A stretch of DNA of 64,000 bases from Burkholderiaceae bacterium (GTDB taxonomy: Bacteria; Pseudomonadota; Gammaproteobacteria; Burkholderiales; Burkholderiaceae_B), in assembly GCA_021208885.1 (NCBI GenBank), contig JAJOJF010000012.1:44067-108066 (forward strand). The letters are read 5' to 3'. Positions 45,404 to 57,034 of this stretch are shown one piece after another. The position numbers and the translations under genes are program-made. Under the pieces are notes generated by a model that worked only from the letters and a program-made list of their open reading frames with translations, was not told the DNA's origin and searched no databases. Within the stretch, counting starts at the first letter, position 1. Each line of letters begins with the position of its first letter.

Positions 45404-46402
45404 ATGGAAGACCAGCAAGCAATAAACGTAGTGGAGGCTTCGTTGCTGTGCGCAGATACGCCGATGAGTGTGACAGCGTTACAAAAACTCTTTGAGCCTG
45501 AGGAGGTCAGTGTCGAGCAAGTCCGCAGCTGGCTGGAAGCCCTACAGATTCATTGGCAAGATAGAGGCTTGGAGTTGGTCGAAATTGCGACCGGCTGGCG
45601 CTTTCAGAGTCGTTCGCAAATGCAGCGGTTTCTGGAACGTCTGAATCCTGAGCGAGCGCCTAAGTACTCACGAGCCGTGTTGGAGACCCTGGCAATTATC
45701 GCCTGGAAGCAACCTGTGACTCGAGGTGATATCGAAGCGATTCGTGGTGTCACTGTTTCATCCCAGATCATCAAAACACTCGAAGATCGCGGCTGGGTTG
45801 AGACCATAGGGCATCGTGATGGTCCGGGTAGACCCGCCTTATTAGGTACAACTAAACTCTTTTTGGATGATCTTGGTCTTAGGGCGTTAGATGAGCTGCC
45901 AGCGTTGCAGCCCATTGCCGAACAGGCACGACAAGATGGGAGCTTGGTCTTTGAGCAAGTTGATGGTGAGCAAGCACAGGAAGATGCAAGCAATGAAATG
46001 AATGTTGATGAATTGGTTGAGGGAGCTGTTTTATCTGACGCCGCTCAAAGTGTTATCGAAAGGGATATGCAAGACATACCGCCAGACCAGAATGTCATTG
46101 ACCATGAAAAAGTCCAAGACCAGGCCGGAGAAGATCAGACAGCGGCAGATGATGGCCAGTCATGCGTTATAGCTGCTAGCGATGAGCAGGCTTACGAGTC
46201 TGTCGGTTCCGAGTCAGAGATTGAAATTGAAAAATTGCCGCAAGAACAGACCGTTGCTGACCCGCCATATTTGCCAGAGCAAAGGGTGCAGAGGCCAGAA
46301 GCGTTATCAGAGCCTCATGAACAAGCTGCAATAAAACAGGGTCCCGAAGCAGAACAGGGCCAATATGGTTCAAACCACATTTCCACGCGTGAATCGGAGT
46401 AA
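45404..46402 (+). CDS. scpB: segregation and condensation protein ScpB
   Basis: The 332-residue protein has two winged-helix domains in its first 180 residues, with the ScpB core [17 protein letters not shown] and [16 protein letters not shown]. The last 140 residues are an acidic, Gln/Glu-rich extension not found in short ScpB proteins and likely disordered. It acts with ScpA and SMC in chromosome compaction. No scpA is visible; rluB follows after 2 nt. Confidence 0.93.
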   Translation: MEDQQAINVVEASLLCADTPMSVTALQKLFEPEEVSVEQVRSWLEALQIHWQDRGLELVEIATGWRFQSRSQMQRFLERLNPERAPKYSRAVLETLAIIAWKQPVTRGDIEAIRGVTVSSQIIKTLEDRGWVETIGHRDGPGRPALLGTTKLFLDDLGLRALDELPALQPIAEQARQDGSLVFEQVDGEQAQEDASNEMNVDELVEGAVLSDAAQSVIERDMQDIPPDQNVIDHEKVQDQAGEDQTAADDGQSCVIAASDEQAYESVGSESEIEIEKLPQEQTVADPPYLPEQRVQRPEALSEPHEQAAIKQGPEAEQGQYGSNHISTRESE

Positions 46403-46404
46403 TC

Positions 46405-47961
46405 GTGACCACACAACAAACTGACAATCACGCACCTGAGCCGATTGAGACAATGACCACCGAAAAAAGCGAGGCATCGGTATCTCAACCTGAGGAGGGC
46501 TTGCCGCAGTCCTCAACGCGTCCTAAAAGATCTAAATCGAGCAAAGTGCGGGCGCCATTTCGTCGTCGTCGTTCACAGGTGACTGACACGGCTGAAAATA
46601 CAGCTGAAAAAAATGACGTTGCCACCTCAGACCAAGCTTGCACAGAGAGTGATCTTGAGTACGAGGCAAACGGCTCAGCCCACGAGCCAGAAGCACCTGC
46701 GACCGCTTTAAATTACCTAGAGCAAAGCCCTAAGACCGCACAACGTCTTGGCAAATACTTGCAAAGTGAAGTGCTCATGCCCAAGCTTCACAAAGTGCTG
46801 GCACAGGCAGGTATTGGGTCCAGGCGAGACATGGAAGAGCTGATCATCGCTGGCAGGGTGTCTGTCAATGGCGAGCCTGCCCATATTGGTCAGCGCGTAG
46901 GCAGTACCGATGTAGTGCGTGTCAACGGCAGGCCTGTAAACCGCAGTGCGAGTAAGAAACCTCCTCGAGTTGTGCTTTATCACAAGCCAGCTGGCGAGAT
47001 TGTCAGCCACGATGACCCGGCTGGGCGCGCTACCGTTTTTTCTCGGCTGCCGCGCATCAAAACCGGTAAGTGGCTCTCTGTTGGCCGTTTAGACTTAAAT
47101 ACAGAGGGTTTGCTGATTCTGACCACCTCGGGCGATCTGGCTAACCGGTTGATGCATCCGCGCTACGGCAATGAGCGTGAGTACGCAGTGCGTGTTCTTG
47201 GCGAACTGAGTGATGAGATCCGGACAAAGCTACTTGAAGGCGTTGAACTCGATGATGGCGTGGCGCGCTTTGGTAGTTTGGAGTTTCTTGGCGGCGAGGG
47301 CAGCAACCGGTGGTATAGAGTCACGCTTCAGGAAGGAAGAAACCGTGAAGTTCGGCGGATTTTTGAATCTGTCGGTCTGACCGTTAGTCGACTGATTCGT
47401 ACGCGGTTTGGTGAGGTCGTGTTGCCAAACAATCTTAGACGCGGTCGCTGGGAAGAGTTAAGTGGCGACCTCGTTAACGCATTGCTCGTTCAAGTAGGGT
47501 TGTTAAGGGATGAGGAGGAGGTCGCAAGCAAAAAAGGGCAGCGTAGCCGACAACCCAAACAACCCGTTAGTCACGATAGTGCATTGCCACCAGGTTTCGC
47601 TAGCCAGAAAAAAACTGGCTCACTGGTGGGGAAAAGTCGTGGATATTCTGGCAAGAATCGAGGCAGCAAGTCCGGTGGTATTCCTGATCCTCTCTCCACC
47701 TCTGTTGTGGCGGCTAATAGCGGATTTGCGAATGGCCATCCTGGCTCGACTTCGCCAGGAAGAAGGGGTGGTTCAGGGTCAGCGGCAAGTCATCTTGGTG
47801 GTCAAGGGCAACCTCGTAAGGCAGCCCAAAAATCTGCAAAACCCGGATCTGGCAAGGCACGGGGCCCGCGCGGTGCGTCAAGCCCTCGTCGTGATGATGA
47901 CTGGCAGCCATCTGGCGCTAAAGCGCATGAGTCACGTTTGGGTTTTTTGAAGAACCGTTAA
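46405..47961 (+). CDS. rluB: 23S rRNA pseudouridine(2605) synthase RluB family
   Basis: The 518-residue protein has a disordered N-terminal tail of about 120 residues, an S4 RNA-binding domain ([12 protein letters not shown]), a synthase domain with the catalytic Asp in [11 protein letters not shown], and a Gly/Ser/Arg/Lys-rich C-terminal tail of about 130 residues. The core matches RluB/RsuA-type enzymes, which modify 23S rRNA near position 2605. GTG start at 46405. Long tails on both sides are common in Burkholderiales. Confidence 0.9.
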   Translation: MTTQQTDNHAPEPIETMTTEKSEASVSQPEEGLPQSSTRPKRSKSSKVRAPFRRRRSQVTDTAENTAEKNDVATSDQACTESDLEYEANGSAHEPEAPATALNYLEQSPKTAQRLGKYLQSEVLMPKLHKVLAQAGIGSRRDMEELIIAGRVSVNGEPAHIGQRVGSTDVVRVNGRPVNRSASKKPPRVVLYHKPAGEIVSHDDPAGRATVFSRLPRIKTGKWLSVGRLDLNTEGLLILTTSGDLANRLMHPRYGNEREYAVRVLGELSDEIRTKLLEGVELDDGVARFGSLEFLGGEGSNRWYRVTLQEGRNREVRRIFESVGLTVSRLIRTRFGEVVLPNNLRRGRWEELSGDLVNALLVQVGLLRDEEEVASKKGQRSRQPKQPVSHDSALPPGFASQKKTGSLVGKSRGYSGKNRGSKSGGIPDPLSTSVVAANSGFANGHPGSTSPGRRGGSGSAASHLGGQGQPRKAAQKSAKPGSGKARGPRGASSPRRDDDWQPSGAKAHESRLGFLKNR

Positions 47962-48083
47962 TATTTGCCGGTTAGATTACAAACTTAGCAGCAGATTTAT
48001 GTTCGATTCGTGTTAAACTTCGTCGGAATGTTCGTGCATCAGATGCGCATTTTGCGTATTTGGTGGAATCGATCGCCAGATAT

Positions 48084-48113
48084 AAATGGGCTGTTCAACA
48101 GCCCATTTTTTTT
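48084..48113 (+). terminator. terminator-like hairpin in the rimP leader
   Basis: AAATGGGCTG pairs perfectly with CAGCCCATTT around TTCAA, and eight T follow. It lies only 5 nt before the rimP start codon. It either ends the rluB transcript or attenuates the rimP-nusA-infB operon; the position so close to rimP favours a controlled leader. Confidence 0.8.
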
Positions 48114-48118
48114 AGGTT

Positions 48119-48619
48119 ATGAAAGATATAGTTGAGTTGACCCGCGAAGCCGTCGCGGCAATGGATTTAGAAGTCGTTGATGTTGAGCGAGCTCCGCTGG
48201 GATTGCTACGCGTGACCATTGACCGGCCGTTTACTGGTCAAACTGGACTGGTATCGGACATCAAAATTGAAGACTGTGAGCGTGTGTCGCGACAGCTTTC
48301 TCGCGTGTATGAAGTCGAAGGGATTGATTACCGGCGCCTTGAGGTTGGCTCCCCCGGTGTGGACCGTCCGCTAAAGACCGAGCGCGATTTTGAGCGGTTT
48401 GTCGGTGAGCGCGTTGAAGTAAGGTTGAGAGAGGCGGTCGATAATCGACGTTCTTTCCAGGGTGTTTTACAGCTGTCTTGTGATCAAGATGGTGCAAAAC
48501 GGTTTGTAGTGAAATATCAGGAAAACAAGGGTGAAACCAAGCAAGTGGCATTCGACGTTATCGATGTCGAACGTGCCAAGCTAGATCCACTCCTAGATTT
48601 CAAGGGTAGAAAGCGATGA
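48119..48619 (+). CDS. rimP: ribosome maturation factor RimP
   Basis: The 166-residue protein has the RimP N-terminal domain ([17 protein letters not shown]) and the Sm-like C-terminal part. The motif [10 protein letters not shown] is diagnostic. It helps assemble the 30S subunit. The AGG before the ATG is only 2 nt away, an unusually tight ribosome site. Its stop overlaps the nusA start. Confidence 0.95.
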   Translation: MKDIVELTREAVAAMDLEVVDVERAPLGLLRVTIDRPFTGQTGLVSDIKIEDCERVSRQLSRVYEVEGIDYRRLEVGSPGVDRPLKTERDFERFVGERVEVRLREAVDNRRSFQGVLQLSCDQDGAKRFVVKYQENKGETKQVAFDVIDVERAKLDPLLDFKGRKR

Positions 48620-50097
48620 GTCGCGAAATTTTGTTGTTAGTTGACGCATTGGCGCGCGAGAAGAACGTGAGCCGCGAGGTTGTGTTTGAGGCACTCGAAG
48701 GTGCTTTGGCATCGGCCATGAAAAAACGATTTGATCAAGACGCTGATATTCGTGTTGCGGTTGATCGTGCGACTGGTGAGCATGAAGGCTTTCGCCGCTG
48801 GCTGGTTGTGCCCGATGATGCCGGACTACAAGAGCCTGACCGTCAAGAGTTGTTGACTGATGCTCAGGAGTCGTTTCCGGATATTCAGGTCGGTGAATAC
48901 ATCGAAGAGCCGCTTGAGCCCATTGAATTTGGCCGAATTGGTGCTCAGGCTGCCAAGCAAGCGATCTTACAGCGAGTTCGCGACGCTGAACGCGACCAGA
49001 TGCTCAATGACTTCTTGGAACGTGGCGAAACCATCGTGTCAGGCACGGTGAAGCGCATGGACAAAGGTGACGCGATCATTGAGGTCGGCAAAATTGAAGC
49101 CAGGTTGCCCCGCAGCGAGATGATCCCCAAAGAGAACTTGCGTCTCGGAGACCGAGTTCGAGCCTGGGTATTGCGAATTGATCGTGCCGCTCGGGGTCAG
49201 CAAGTGATTCTGTCGAGAACAGCGCCTGAATTCATCAAACAGCTTTTTGAAAACGAAGTTCCCGAAATCGAGCAAGGACTGCTGGAAATTAAGGGTGCAG
49301 CTCGTGATCCTGGCGTGCGTGCCAAGATCGCTGTTATTGCTTATGACAACCGTATTGATCCAATTGGAACTTGCGTAGGCATGCGTGGTTCGCGTGTCAC
49401 GGCGGTGCGAAATGAGCTTGGTGGTGAGCAGGTTGACATCGTGCTGTGGTCCGAAGATCCTGCTCAGTTTGTCATTGGTGCGCTAGCACCTGCCAACATC
49501 GAGTCAATTCTCGTGGACGAGGATCGTCACGCGATGGATGTCGTGGTTGACGAAGAGAACCTGCCCAAAGCAATCGGTTCACGCGGCCAGAATGTCCGGC
49601 TGGCTTCGGATTTGACTGGTTGGCAAATCAATATCATGACGCCTGAGGAGAGTGAAAATCGTCAGGCGCAGGAGCGCGATCAGCTTCGAAGCACCTTTAT
49701 GGAGAAGCTCGACGTTGATGACGAGGTCGCTGACATTCTTATTGATGAGGGTTTCACAGGGCTTGAAGAGATCGCTTATGTACCCATCGCCGAATTGCAG
49801 GAAATAGAAGCGTTCGATGAGGATACGATTAACGAATTGCGCAGTCGTGCCCGTAACGCGCTTCTTACTGAGGCAATCGTTCAGGAAGAGCGTGTTGAGT
49901 CGGCGCAAGACTTGTTAAACATTGAAGGCATGACAGCCGAGTTAGTTGCCAAATTGAGTGAGCACGGCGTTAATACGCGTGATGATCTGGCGGATCTTGC
50001 AACTGATGAGCTTGCCGAAATGGCAGATATGCCGACCGAGCAAGCCGCAGAGTTCATTATGGCAGCTCGGGCTCACTGGTTCGAAGACCAGCAATGA
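48616..50097 (+). CDS. nusA: transcription elongation factor NusA
   Basis: The 493-residue protein has the N-terminal RNA polymerase-binding domain (about 1-125), an S1 domain (135-200), two KH domains (G-M-R-G-S-R and I-G-S-R-G-Q-N-V-R), and two C-terminal helical repeats (about 365-490) with A-D-I-L-I-D-E-G-F and D-L-L-N-I-E-G-M. This is the long E. coli-like form. It overlaps rimP by 4 nt and precedes infB. Confidence 0.97.
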   Translation: MSREILLLVDALAREKNVSREVVFEALEGALASAMKKRFDQDADIRVAVDRATGEHEGFRRWLVVPDDAGLQEPDRQELLTDAQESFPDIQVGEYIEEPLEPIEFGRIGAQAAKQAILQRVRDAERDQMLNDFLERGETIVSGTVKRMDKGDAIIEVGKIEARLPRSEMIPKENLRLGDRVRAWVLRIDRAARGQQVILSRTAPEFIKQLFENEVPEIEQGLLEIKGAARDPGVRAKIAVIAYDNRIDPIGTCVGMRGSRVTAVRNELGGEQVDIVLWSEDPAQFVIGALAPANIESILVDEDRHAMDVVVDEENLPKAIGSRGQNVRLASDLTGWQINIMTPEESENRQAQERDQLRSTFMEKLDVDDEVADILIDEGFTGLEEIAYVPIAELQEIEAFDEDTINELRSRARNALLTEAIVQEERVESAQDLLNIEGMTAELVAKLSEHGVNTRDDLADLATDELAEMADMPTEQAAEFIMAARAHWFEDQQ

Positions 50098-50176
50098 AGA
50101 GATAGCGTAGTGTTAGGGACCGGTGCACGGTGGCTTGGCTGCCGTATTGGTCCGAATCAAGGTAAGAGAGAGTCTA

Positions 50177-53014
50177 ATGTCGAGTACCACCGTTGCCCAG
50201 TTTGCAAATGAGCTGAAGATGCCAGCCGAAGTGCTGCTTGAACAGTTGCGTGCGGCGGGTGTTAATGTCGGATCGGTTGGTGATGCCGTGTCCGAAGCTG
50301 ATAAGACTCAGCTGCTAGAGTCATTGCGCCGCTCTCACGGCGCGAAGGATGGCAAAAAGATTACGTTGACGCGTCGCCAAACGTCGGAAATCCGTCAGGC
50401 TGATGCGGCGGGACGTTCACGCACGATTCAGGTTGAAGTTCGAAAGAAACGTGTTTTTGTGAAGCGGGACCTCGCATCGGAATCGGCTGAAACTCCGGCC
50501 ATGGAAGTAGTGGAGTCCAATGCTGCGCTTGCCACCGAGCCTGAGATCGAAGCACAAACCGTTTCAGAAAACGCACCTGTTGCGAGTCAGCAGGGGGTGT
50601 CTGTCGAGCAAACTCAGGGTGCATCTGAGCCGGTTGCACCGGAAAAGCCAGTTGGTGAAATATCTCCGGAGCCAGCTCAGACGGTTTCTCAAGTTGATGA
50701 AATTGAGGCATCGAGTAGTGCCGAAAAAGAATCAGATATTTCTGCGGCGCAAGAGGACGATGCTCGCGAAGAAAGCGCTCAGACTGAGCCAGAGGCTGTC
50801 GCAATCGAGCCCGATTCCGATCAACGGCAAGTGACTACCGCCGAAGTTTCAGAGCCGGTCGCGGCAGTTGCTGAAAAACGCAAACCATCAGCTGAATCAG
50901 CAAAGTCAGCGCGCGAAGAGGCTAAACGCAAGGCTGAACGCGAGGCGGCAGCACTTCGCGATATGTTGAACCGTCCCAAGAAAGTGTTGCGCGCAGAGCC
51001 GGAGCCCGATGCAGCAGCTATCAAAGGAACCTTGCACAAGCCTGCGGGTACAAAATCTGGTGACAAAAAGTCGGAAGGATCCAAAAAGACCATTAAGGCT
51101 GGTGCAGTGGCATCGACTTGGTCAGAAGAATCAGGTCGTAAAAAGCCAACTGGCAAACAGGCAATTGCCCCAGCACGTGACGGCTGGCGAGCTGGTAAAG
51201 GCGGCAAAGCCAATAAACGCGGCAAAGGCGCTCAGGTGCAGGAAGCTGCGCCAGCTGAGTTTGTACAGCGCGAAATCCATGTCCCTGAGACTATTACGGT
51301 TGCTGATCTGGCTCACAAAATGTCCATCAAGGCGGCGGAGGTTATCAAGCACCTGATGAAGCTCGGTCAGATGGTGACGATCAACCAGGTGCTTGACCAG
51401 GAAACGGCGATGATCGTCGTTGAAGAGATGGGGCATACCGCTGTGGCCGCCAAGCTTGATGATCCCGAGGCATTTCTGGAAGAAGCAGCAACGCTGGAGT
51501 TTGAGGAAAAGTCCCGAGCACCTGTTGTTACCGTGATGGGTCACGTTGATCACGGTAAAACATCGCTTTTGGACTATATCCGTCGAGCAAAAGTTGCCTC
51601 CGGTGAGGCTGGCGGTATCACCCAGCACATAGGTGCTTATCACGTTAAAACCGAGCGTGGCATTGTGACCTTCCTTGACACGCCGGGTCACGAAGCCTTT
51701 ACGGCGATGCGCGCACGCGGAGCCAAGGCCACGGATATCGTGATTCTGGTTGTGGCCGCTGATGATGGAGTGATGCCGCAGACGCGGGAGGCTATTCATC
51801 ACGCGAAAGCCGCTGGTGTACCGCTTGTTGTTGCAATCAACAAAATTGATAAACCGGAAGCAAACCCGGATCGCGTCAAGCAGGAATTGGTGGTTGAACA
51901 AGTGGTGCCAGAAGAATATGGTGGCGATGTTCCGTTTGTGCCAGTTTCGGCCAAGACAGGCCAGGGTATCGATGACTTGCTCGAAAACGTTTTGTTACAA
52001 GCTGAAATCCTAGAGCTGACTGCGCCCGTTGATGCGCCAGCCAAAGGTTTGGTCATTGAAGCGCGTCTAGACAAAGGGCGGGGTCCGGTGGCGACGGTTT
52101 TGGTGCAGTCTGGAACGTTAAATCGCGGTGATGTGGTGCTTGCAGGTGCAAGTTTCGGGCGAGTGCGTGCCATGCTTGACGAGAACGGCAAACAGATCCA
52201 GACGGCGGGACCTTCGATTCCCGTGGAAATTCAGGGGTTGACCGAGGTGCCAGCAGCCGGAGACGAAATCATCGCCCTGGCAGATGAGCGTAAAGCACGT
52301 GAAATTGCACTTTTCCGTCAAGGCAAATTCCGTGATGTCAAGCTTGCAAAGCAGCAAGCTGCCAAGCTTGAGTCGATGTTTGAGAATGTTGTCGAGGGAA
52401 TGCAAACCCTGTCTCTCATTGTCAAGACCGACGTCCAGGGCTCTCAGGAAGCGTTGGTCGCTGCACTCTTGAAGCTCTCAACTGAGGAGGTCAAGGTTCA
52501 GGTGGTGCACGCAGCCGTCGGTGGCGTGTCGGAAAGTGATGTCAACCTCGCCATTGCCTCGGGTGCAGTCGTGATCGGCTTTAACGTACGCGCGGATCAA
52601 AGCGCCAAAAAGCTAGCAGAGAACAATGGGGTGGACATTCGTTACTACAACATCATCTATGACGCTGTCGACGAAGTGAAAGCGGCTATGTCTGGCATGT
52701 TATCGCCCGAACGTCGTGAAGAAGTTATCGGAATGGTGGATGTGCGCGAGGTGTATCACATCTCCAAGATTGGCGCTGTGGCGGGTTGTATGGTGATCGA
52801 TGGTTTGGTGCGTCGCGATGCCCAAGTGCGTCTGCTTAGAGACAACGTGGTGATTTGGACGGGCTATATCGATTCCTTGCGTCGCTTCAAGGACGATGTT
52901 AAAGAGGTCAAGTCTGGCTTTGATTGCGGTATTACTTTGAAAGGCAATAATGACATCAAAGTTGGCGATCAGTTTGAAGTGTTTGAAGTTCGCGAAGTCG
53001 CGCGATCGCTTTGA
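50177..53014 (+). CDS. infB: translation initiation factor IF-2
   Basis: The 945-residue protein starts [10 protein letters not shown], an IF2_N subdomain, followed by a long charged linker (about 80-390), a second IF2_N unit, and the GTPase with [14 protein letters not shown] and N-K-I-D. The four C-terminal domains are complete. ATG 50177 is taken from homology; a GTG-type start 54 nt upstream gives an unlikely extension. It brings fMet-tRNA to the ribosome. Confidence 0.97.
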   Translation: MSSTTVAQFANELKMPAEVLLEQLRAAGVNVGSVGDAVSEADKTQLLESLRRSHGAKDGKKITLTRRQTSEIRQADAAGRSRTIQVEVRKKRVFVKRDLASESAETPAMEVVESNAALATEPEIEAQTVSENAPVASQQGVSVEQTQGASEPVAPEKPVGEISPEPAQTVSQVDEIEASSSAEKESDISAAQEDDAREESAQTEPEAVAIEPDSDQRQVTTAEVSEPVAAVAEKRKPSAESAKSAREEAKRKAEREAAALRDMLNRPKKVLRAEPEPDAAAIKGTLHKPAGTKSGDKKSEGSKKTIKAGAVASTWSEESGRKKPTGKQAIAPARDGWRAGKGGKANKRGKGAQVQEAAPAEFVQREIHVPETITVADLAHKMSIKAAEVIKHLMKLGQMVTINQVLDQETAMIVVEEMGHTAVAAKLDDPEAFLEEAATLEFEEKSRAPVVTVMGHVDHGKTSLLDYIRRAKVASGEAGGITQHIGAYHVKTERGIVTFLDTPGHEAFTAMRARGAKATDIVILVVAADDGVMPQTREAIHHAKAAGVPLVVAINKIDKPEANPDRVKQELVVEQVVPEEYGGDVPFVPVSAKTGQGIDDLLENVLLQAEILELTAPVDAPAKGLVIEARLDKGRGPVATVLVQSGTLNRGDVVLAGASFGRVRAMLDENGKQIQTAGPSIPVEIQGLTEVPAAGDEIIALADERKAREIALFRQGKFRDVKLAKQQAAKLESMFENVVEGMQTLSLIVKTDVQGSQEALVAALLKLSTEEVKVQVVHAAVGGVSESDVNLAIASGAVVIGFNVRADQSAKKLAENNGVDIRYYNIIYDAVDEVKAAMSGMLSPERREEVIGMVDVREVYHISKIGAVAGCMVIDGLVRRDAQVRLLRDNVVIWTGYIDSLRRFKDDVKEVKSGFDCGITLKGNNDIKVGDQFEVFEVREVARSL

Positions 53015-53024
53015 GGCTCTCTAG

Positions 53025-53414
53025 ATGACGCGGCATAAGCAGAAAGTGGCTGGAGGGCGCAATGTGCGCCTTGCTGACCAGATCCAAAAGGATCTGGCAC
53101 ACTTGATTCAGCGCGAAGTTGATACGAGCCGCTATGGATTGATCACTCTGTCGAGCGTTGAACTATCGGCTGACTATGCGCACGCCAAGGTGTATTTCAC
53201 GGTTTTGGGCGCAGAGCCTGAAGTCGCTCAAAAAGTGCTAGATGAGAAGGCTGGCTGGCTACATGCTCAGTTATTCAAGTTGCTCCATATCCATACGGTG
53301 CCGACCTTGCGGTTCTACCATGACCCACAAGTCGAGCGTGGCATTGAGATGTCCAGGCTGATTGATCAGGCTAATGCCGATCAAAAAGTGCTTGACAGAG
53401 ACGGTGTAGATTAA
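53025..53414 (+). CDS. rbfA: ribosome-binding factor RbfA
   Basis: The 129-residue protein has the KH-fold RbfA sequence with [22 protein letters not shown] and L-R-F-Y-H-D. It helps process and assemble the 16S rRNA 5' end. It follows infB by 10 nt in the same operon. Confidence 0.96.
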   Translation: MTRHKQKVAGGRNVRLADQIQKDLAHLIQREVDTSRYGLITLSSVELSADYAHAKVYFTVLGAEPEVAQKVLDEKAGWLHAQLFKLLHIHTVPTLRFYHDPQVERGIEMSRLIDQANADQKVLDRDGVD

Positions 53415-53456
53415 GTTGCCCTGATGGGCGCGTTTTGTGAGTTTGGGTAGACGCTA

Positions 53457-54224
53457 ATGCGTAAACGTCGTGGGCAGGTTATTGACGGGGTGGTCCTCAT
53501 CAATAAGCCTGCTGATTGGTCTAGCAATCAGGTTTTGCAGCGCGTCAAGCGAGTCATCGATGCACAGAAGGCTGGCCATACTGGCACGCTAGATCCGTTT
53601 GCAACTGGTTTGCTGATTTGTTGTCTGGGTAAAGGCACTAAGCTAGCTGGTCAGATGCTCGATGCCGACAAGCAGTATGTAGCGACTCTCAAATTCGGTC
53701 AAGAAACCGACTCAGGCGACCTGACGGGTGAGATAACAGTTGACCTTGGCGATCAGTTCGTTGCGCCGACCGAGCAGCAAATCAGAGATATTTTGCGAAA
53801 TTTCTTAGGTGCTATCAAACAGGTACCGCCGATGACGTCAGCGCTTAAGCACAAAGGCAGACCGTTATACGAGTACGCTCGCCAAGGCGTTGAAATCGAA
53901 AGGGCTGCCCGTGAAGTAACGATTCATCAGCTTGATTTGCTTGAATCTGATGGTCTGACCGCCAAAATAGTGGTTGACTGTAGCAAGGGTACTTATGTGC
54001 GAACCCTCGCGCAGGATATTGGCCGAGCTTTGGGAGTCAGAGCGCATCTTGTGGCGCTTGAACGCACTCGAATCGGACCATTTCGTCTAGACGGTGCTTG
54101 GACGTTGGCTGCGTTGGAGTCCCTGGACGCAGCCACTGATGCCGTCGTGAGCTTGGAGCAGTTACCCCCAGCGTTCCAAGTGACTAAGTCTGTTGCGCAA
54201 TGTCCGGCAAGAACTGAAGGCTAG
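53457..54224 (+). CDS. truB: tRNA pseudouridine(55) synthase TruB
   Basis: The 255-residue protein has the catalytic Asp in G-H-T-G-T-L-D-P-F-A-T-G and the conserved V-D-C-S-K-G-T-Y-V-R-T-L. The C-terminal part is a little shorter than E. coli TruB. It modifies U55 of tRNAs and ends the rimP-to-truB block, with typA 27 nt further on. Confidence 0.95.
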   Translation: MRKRRGQVIDGVVLINKPADWSSNQVLQRVKRVIDAQKAGHTGTLDPFATGLLICCLGKGTKLAGQMLDADKQYVATLKFGQETDSGDLTGEITVDLGDQFVAPTEQQIRDILRNFLGAIKQVPPMTSALKHKGRPLYEYARQGVEIERAAREVTIHQLDLLESDGLTAKIVVDCSKGTYVRTLAQDIGRALGVRAHLVALERTRIGPFRLDGAWTLAALESLDAATDAVVSLEQLPPAFQVTKSVAQCPARTEG

Positions 54225-54251
54225 TAATTTACTGATTTATAAGGATATATT

Positions 54252-56078
54252 ATGTCACGCGCTTTGCGTAACGTTGCAATTATTGCCCACGTAGACCACG
54301 GCAAAACAACGCTGGTTGATCAGCTTTTACGCCAGTCCGGCACCTTTCGGGAACATCAGCAGCTTGATGAACGGGTCATGGACTCCAACGACCTCGAGCG
54401 TGAGCGTGGCATTACGATTCTCGCAAAAAACTGTGCCGTTCAGTATGAAGGCACGCACATCAACATTGTTGACACGCCGGGACACGCCGATTTTGGGGGT
54501 GAGGTTGAGCGCGTTCTGTCGATGGTCGACGGCGTGTTGTTGCTCGTAGACGCTGTTGAAGGCCCCATGCCACAGACTCGTTTTGTGACGCGCAAAGCGC
54601 TGGCGCTCGGCTTAAAGCCCATTGTAGTTGTCAATAAAATCGATCGACCTGGGGCACGGCCAGATTATGTGGTCAACGCAACCTTTGACCTGTTTGACAA
54701 GCTTGGTGCCACAGAAGAGCAACTTGATTTCCCGGTGATTTATGCCTCTGGCCTGGATGGCTATGCTGGACTTGACTCTACTGTGCGCGATGGTGACATG
54801 CGTCCTTTGTTTGAGGCGATTTTGCAATATGTGCCGGTGCGTAATGATGATGCCGACGGTCCACTACAGCTTCAGATTATTTCGCTTGACTACAGCAGCT
54901 ATGTCGGCAAGATTGGTGTGGGTCGCATCAATCGTGGGCGCATCAAGTCGGGCATGGATGTGGTTTATCAGTTTGGACCTGAAGGTCAGTCGGGCAAAGG
55001 GCGAATCAATCAGGTGCTGAAGTTTCAGGGCCTTGAACGCGTGCTCGTTGACCAAGCTCAGGCTGGCGACATTGTCTTGATTAACGGCATTGAGGAACTT
55101 GGTATCGGCTGCACGGTGATGGACCCGTCGGCCATTGAACCGCTGCCGATGTTGCGCATTGATGAACCAACACTGGTGATGAACTTCATGGTCAACACCT
55201 CACCATTGGCAGGTCGTGAAGGCAAGTTTGTAACGAGCCGTCAACTGCGTGACCGTCTCGATCGCGAGCTCAAGGCAAATGTTGCCTTGCGCGTACGTGA
55301 CACGGATGATGATACGGTGTTTGAGGTGGCGGGACGTGGCGAATTGCACTTGACTATCTTGTTGGAGAATATGCGGCGCGAGGGGTATGAGCTTGCAGTT
55401 TCTCGGCCTCGAGTCGTTTTTAAAGAAGTCGATGGTGTTCGCTGTGAGCCATTCGAGTTGTTGACCTGCGATGTTGAAGATGCGCATCAAGGCTCGGTGA
55501 TGGAAGAGTTAGGGCGACGTAAAGGCGAGTTGCAAGATATGCAGTCCGATGGTCGAGGACGAACCCGCCTAGAGTATCGTATCCCAGCACGTGGTTTGAT
55601 CGGGTTTCAAAGTGAGTTTCTGACCCTGACGCGCGGTACCGGGTTAATGAGTCATATATTTGATGACTATGCACCAGTCAAAGAAGGGTCCGTTGGTGAA
55701 CGCCGCAACGGTGTTTTGATTAGTCAGGATAATGGCGAAGCCGTTGCTTATGCATTGTGGAAGCTGCAAGAGCGCGGTCGTATGTTCGTCAGCCCAGGCG
55801 AGTCTTTATACGAGGGTATGGTGATCGGCATTCATAGTCGCGATAATGATCTGGTGGTTAATCCCATTCGAGAAAAAAAGCTCACCAACGTTCGTGCGTC
55901 TGGCAAGGATGAGCATATTGACCTCACACCGCCAGTCAAGCTCACGCTTGAGTATGCGGTCGAATTTATCGATGATGATGAGCTTGTTGAAGTCACGCCC
56001 AAATCGATACGCCTGCGTAAACGCTACCTTCAGGAACATGAGCGTCGGCGAATGTCTCGTGAAGCGGCAGCTACCTAG
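54252..56078 (+). CDS. typA: ribosome-associated GTPase TypA/BipA
   Basis: The 608-residue translational GTPase has [16 protein letters not shown] and N-K-I-D, EF-G-like domains and the TypA-specific C-terminal domain (from about residue 480). AAGGA stands before the ATG. It assists 50S biogenesis and stress responses. A Rho-independent terminator follows at once, into which an intron has inserted. Confidence 0.97.
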   Translation: MSRALRNVAIIAHVDHGKTTLVDQLLRQSGTFREHQQLDERVMDSNDLERERGITILAKNCAVQYEGTHINIVDTPGHADFGGEVERVLSMVDGVLLLVDAVEGPMPQTRFVTRKALALGLKPIVVVNKIDRPGARPDYVVNATFDLFDKLGATEEQLDFPVIYASGLDGYAGLDSTVRDGDMRPLFEAILQYVPVRNDDADGPLQLQIISLDYSSYVGKIGVGRINRGRIKSGMDVVYQFGPEGQSGKGRINQVLKFQGLERVLVDQAQAGDIVLINGIEELGIGCTVMDPSAIEPLPMLRIDEPTLVMNFMVNTSPLAGREGKFVTSRQLRDRLDRELKANVALRVRDTDDDTVFEVAGRGELHLTILLENMRREGYELAVSRPRVVFKEVDGVRCEPFELLTCDVEDAHQGSVMEELGRRKGELQDMQSDGRGRTRLEYRIPARGLIGFQSEFLTLTRGTGLMSHIFDDYAPVKEGSVGERRNGVLISQDNGEAVAYALWKLQERGRMFVSPGESLYEGMVIGIHSRDNDLVVNPIREKKLTNVRASGKDEHIDLTPPVKLTLEYAVEFIDDDELVEVTPKSIRLRKRYLQEHERRRMSREAAAT

Positions 56079-56102
56079 GCTTTGTCGCTTTAGGAGTCAA
56101 AT

Positions 56103-56134
56103 AAAAAGCCCGCACACAGCGCGGACTTTTTATT
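56103..56134 (+). terminator. terminator of typA
   Basis: AAAAAGCCCGC pairs with GCGGACTTTTT (one C-A mismatch) around a 7-nt loop, ending in a T-rich tail. The group II intron begins on the next base. Confidence 0.8.
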
Positions 56135-57006
56135 GTGCGCCCAGCATGGGCGCACTCTTGGAGGTGAAAGTCCTCCCGTAAGTTGATCACAGTGAACGAA
56201 GTCAAGCGCAGCTGCATGAGGGTGACCGATTGTGGGGATAGCGAAGCGCGGGGCCGAGCGTGGAGCGAAATTGCGAGCCAATGAACAAGAATCGGATATA
56301 AGGCACTGCCCAGCACGGCGAGCGGGCAATGAACCGCAAGGCTCTTGTGATCAAAGCAAAGTGGTGTAGATCCGGCGGCTGTGCAGTGAAGGAGTGCGTT
56401 CTTACCTGGGGAGATCTCGCCTTGATCCTGAAAGGGTAACGGTGTCGAACCGGAGCGAGAAGTCAGCAAAGGTCGTAATAGCCGTCTAACGTGCGAGCCG
56501 GGAAGGCTGAGGGCGAGGCGGTAAAGGACCGAACGAGTATGACTCGATACGGCGATGCAACGCGTATTGCCTCAGATGACCATGACAGTGGAGCGGATGG
56601 GCGCAGCATGGCCGACGTGGTGTGAAAGTTACGCATCTACTTGCTCGGTTGGAAAGCTTACTTTGGATTGGCGCAAACCCCGAGGGTCTGGCGAGAGGTT
56701 GACGAATGGCTGCGCCATCGACTGAGGACGATACAACAGAAGCAATGCAAGCGCGGGAAGACCAGGTATCGGGAGCATCTTGCCACGGGCGCTAAACCGA
56801 TGGTCGCGCGCCGGATTGCAGCGAACGCCCGCCGATGGTGGCGTAACGGCGCGAAATCACTGAACGGGGTTGTCATGACCGCCTACTTCGACCAACTGGG
56901 TGTGCCCCGTCGCTCATGACCTCAACTTCTCGAATCGCCCGGTGCGGACCCACATGCCGGGGGGGTGGCAGGGGTACCTCCTGTAATGGGGGTCCCCTAC
57001 GCCGAT
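56135..57006 (+). mobile_element. truncated group II intron, class C-like
   Basis: The element starts GTGCGCCCAGC, a group II 5' end, continues through about 490 nt of structured, largely non-coding RNA, carries a remnant of the maturase gene, and ends with a domain V hairpin (about 56936-56962) and a domain VI stem (56970-56998). Domain V shows a CGC triad and a two-base bulge, as in class IIC introns, and insertion right after a terminator is also a IIC habit. The reverse transcriptase region is missing, so it cannot move by itself. The 3' boundary (57000 to 57006) is approximate. Confidence 0.8.
56626..56919 (+). pseudogene. remnant of group II intron maturase (C-terminal domain)
   Basis: About 97 codons encode the thumb/maturase X-domain end: L-L-G-W-K-A-Y-F-G-L, D-E-W-L-R-H-R-L-R, K-R-G-K-T-R and a final A-Y-F-D-Q-L-G-V-P-R. 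The polymerase palm with Y-A-D-D and the N-terminal RT blocks are absent, and an in-frame stop lies directly upstream at 56623-56625. No HNH endonuclease domain follows. Confidence 0.85.
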
Positions 57007-57034
57007 CTTGTTTTTGCTGCCAGTTGTTTAGCGT

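Noticed and set aside
56135..57006. Insertion sequence or integron
   Set aside because: No transposase, terminal inverted repeats or attC structure; group II intron ends and maturase remnant explain the stretch.
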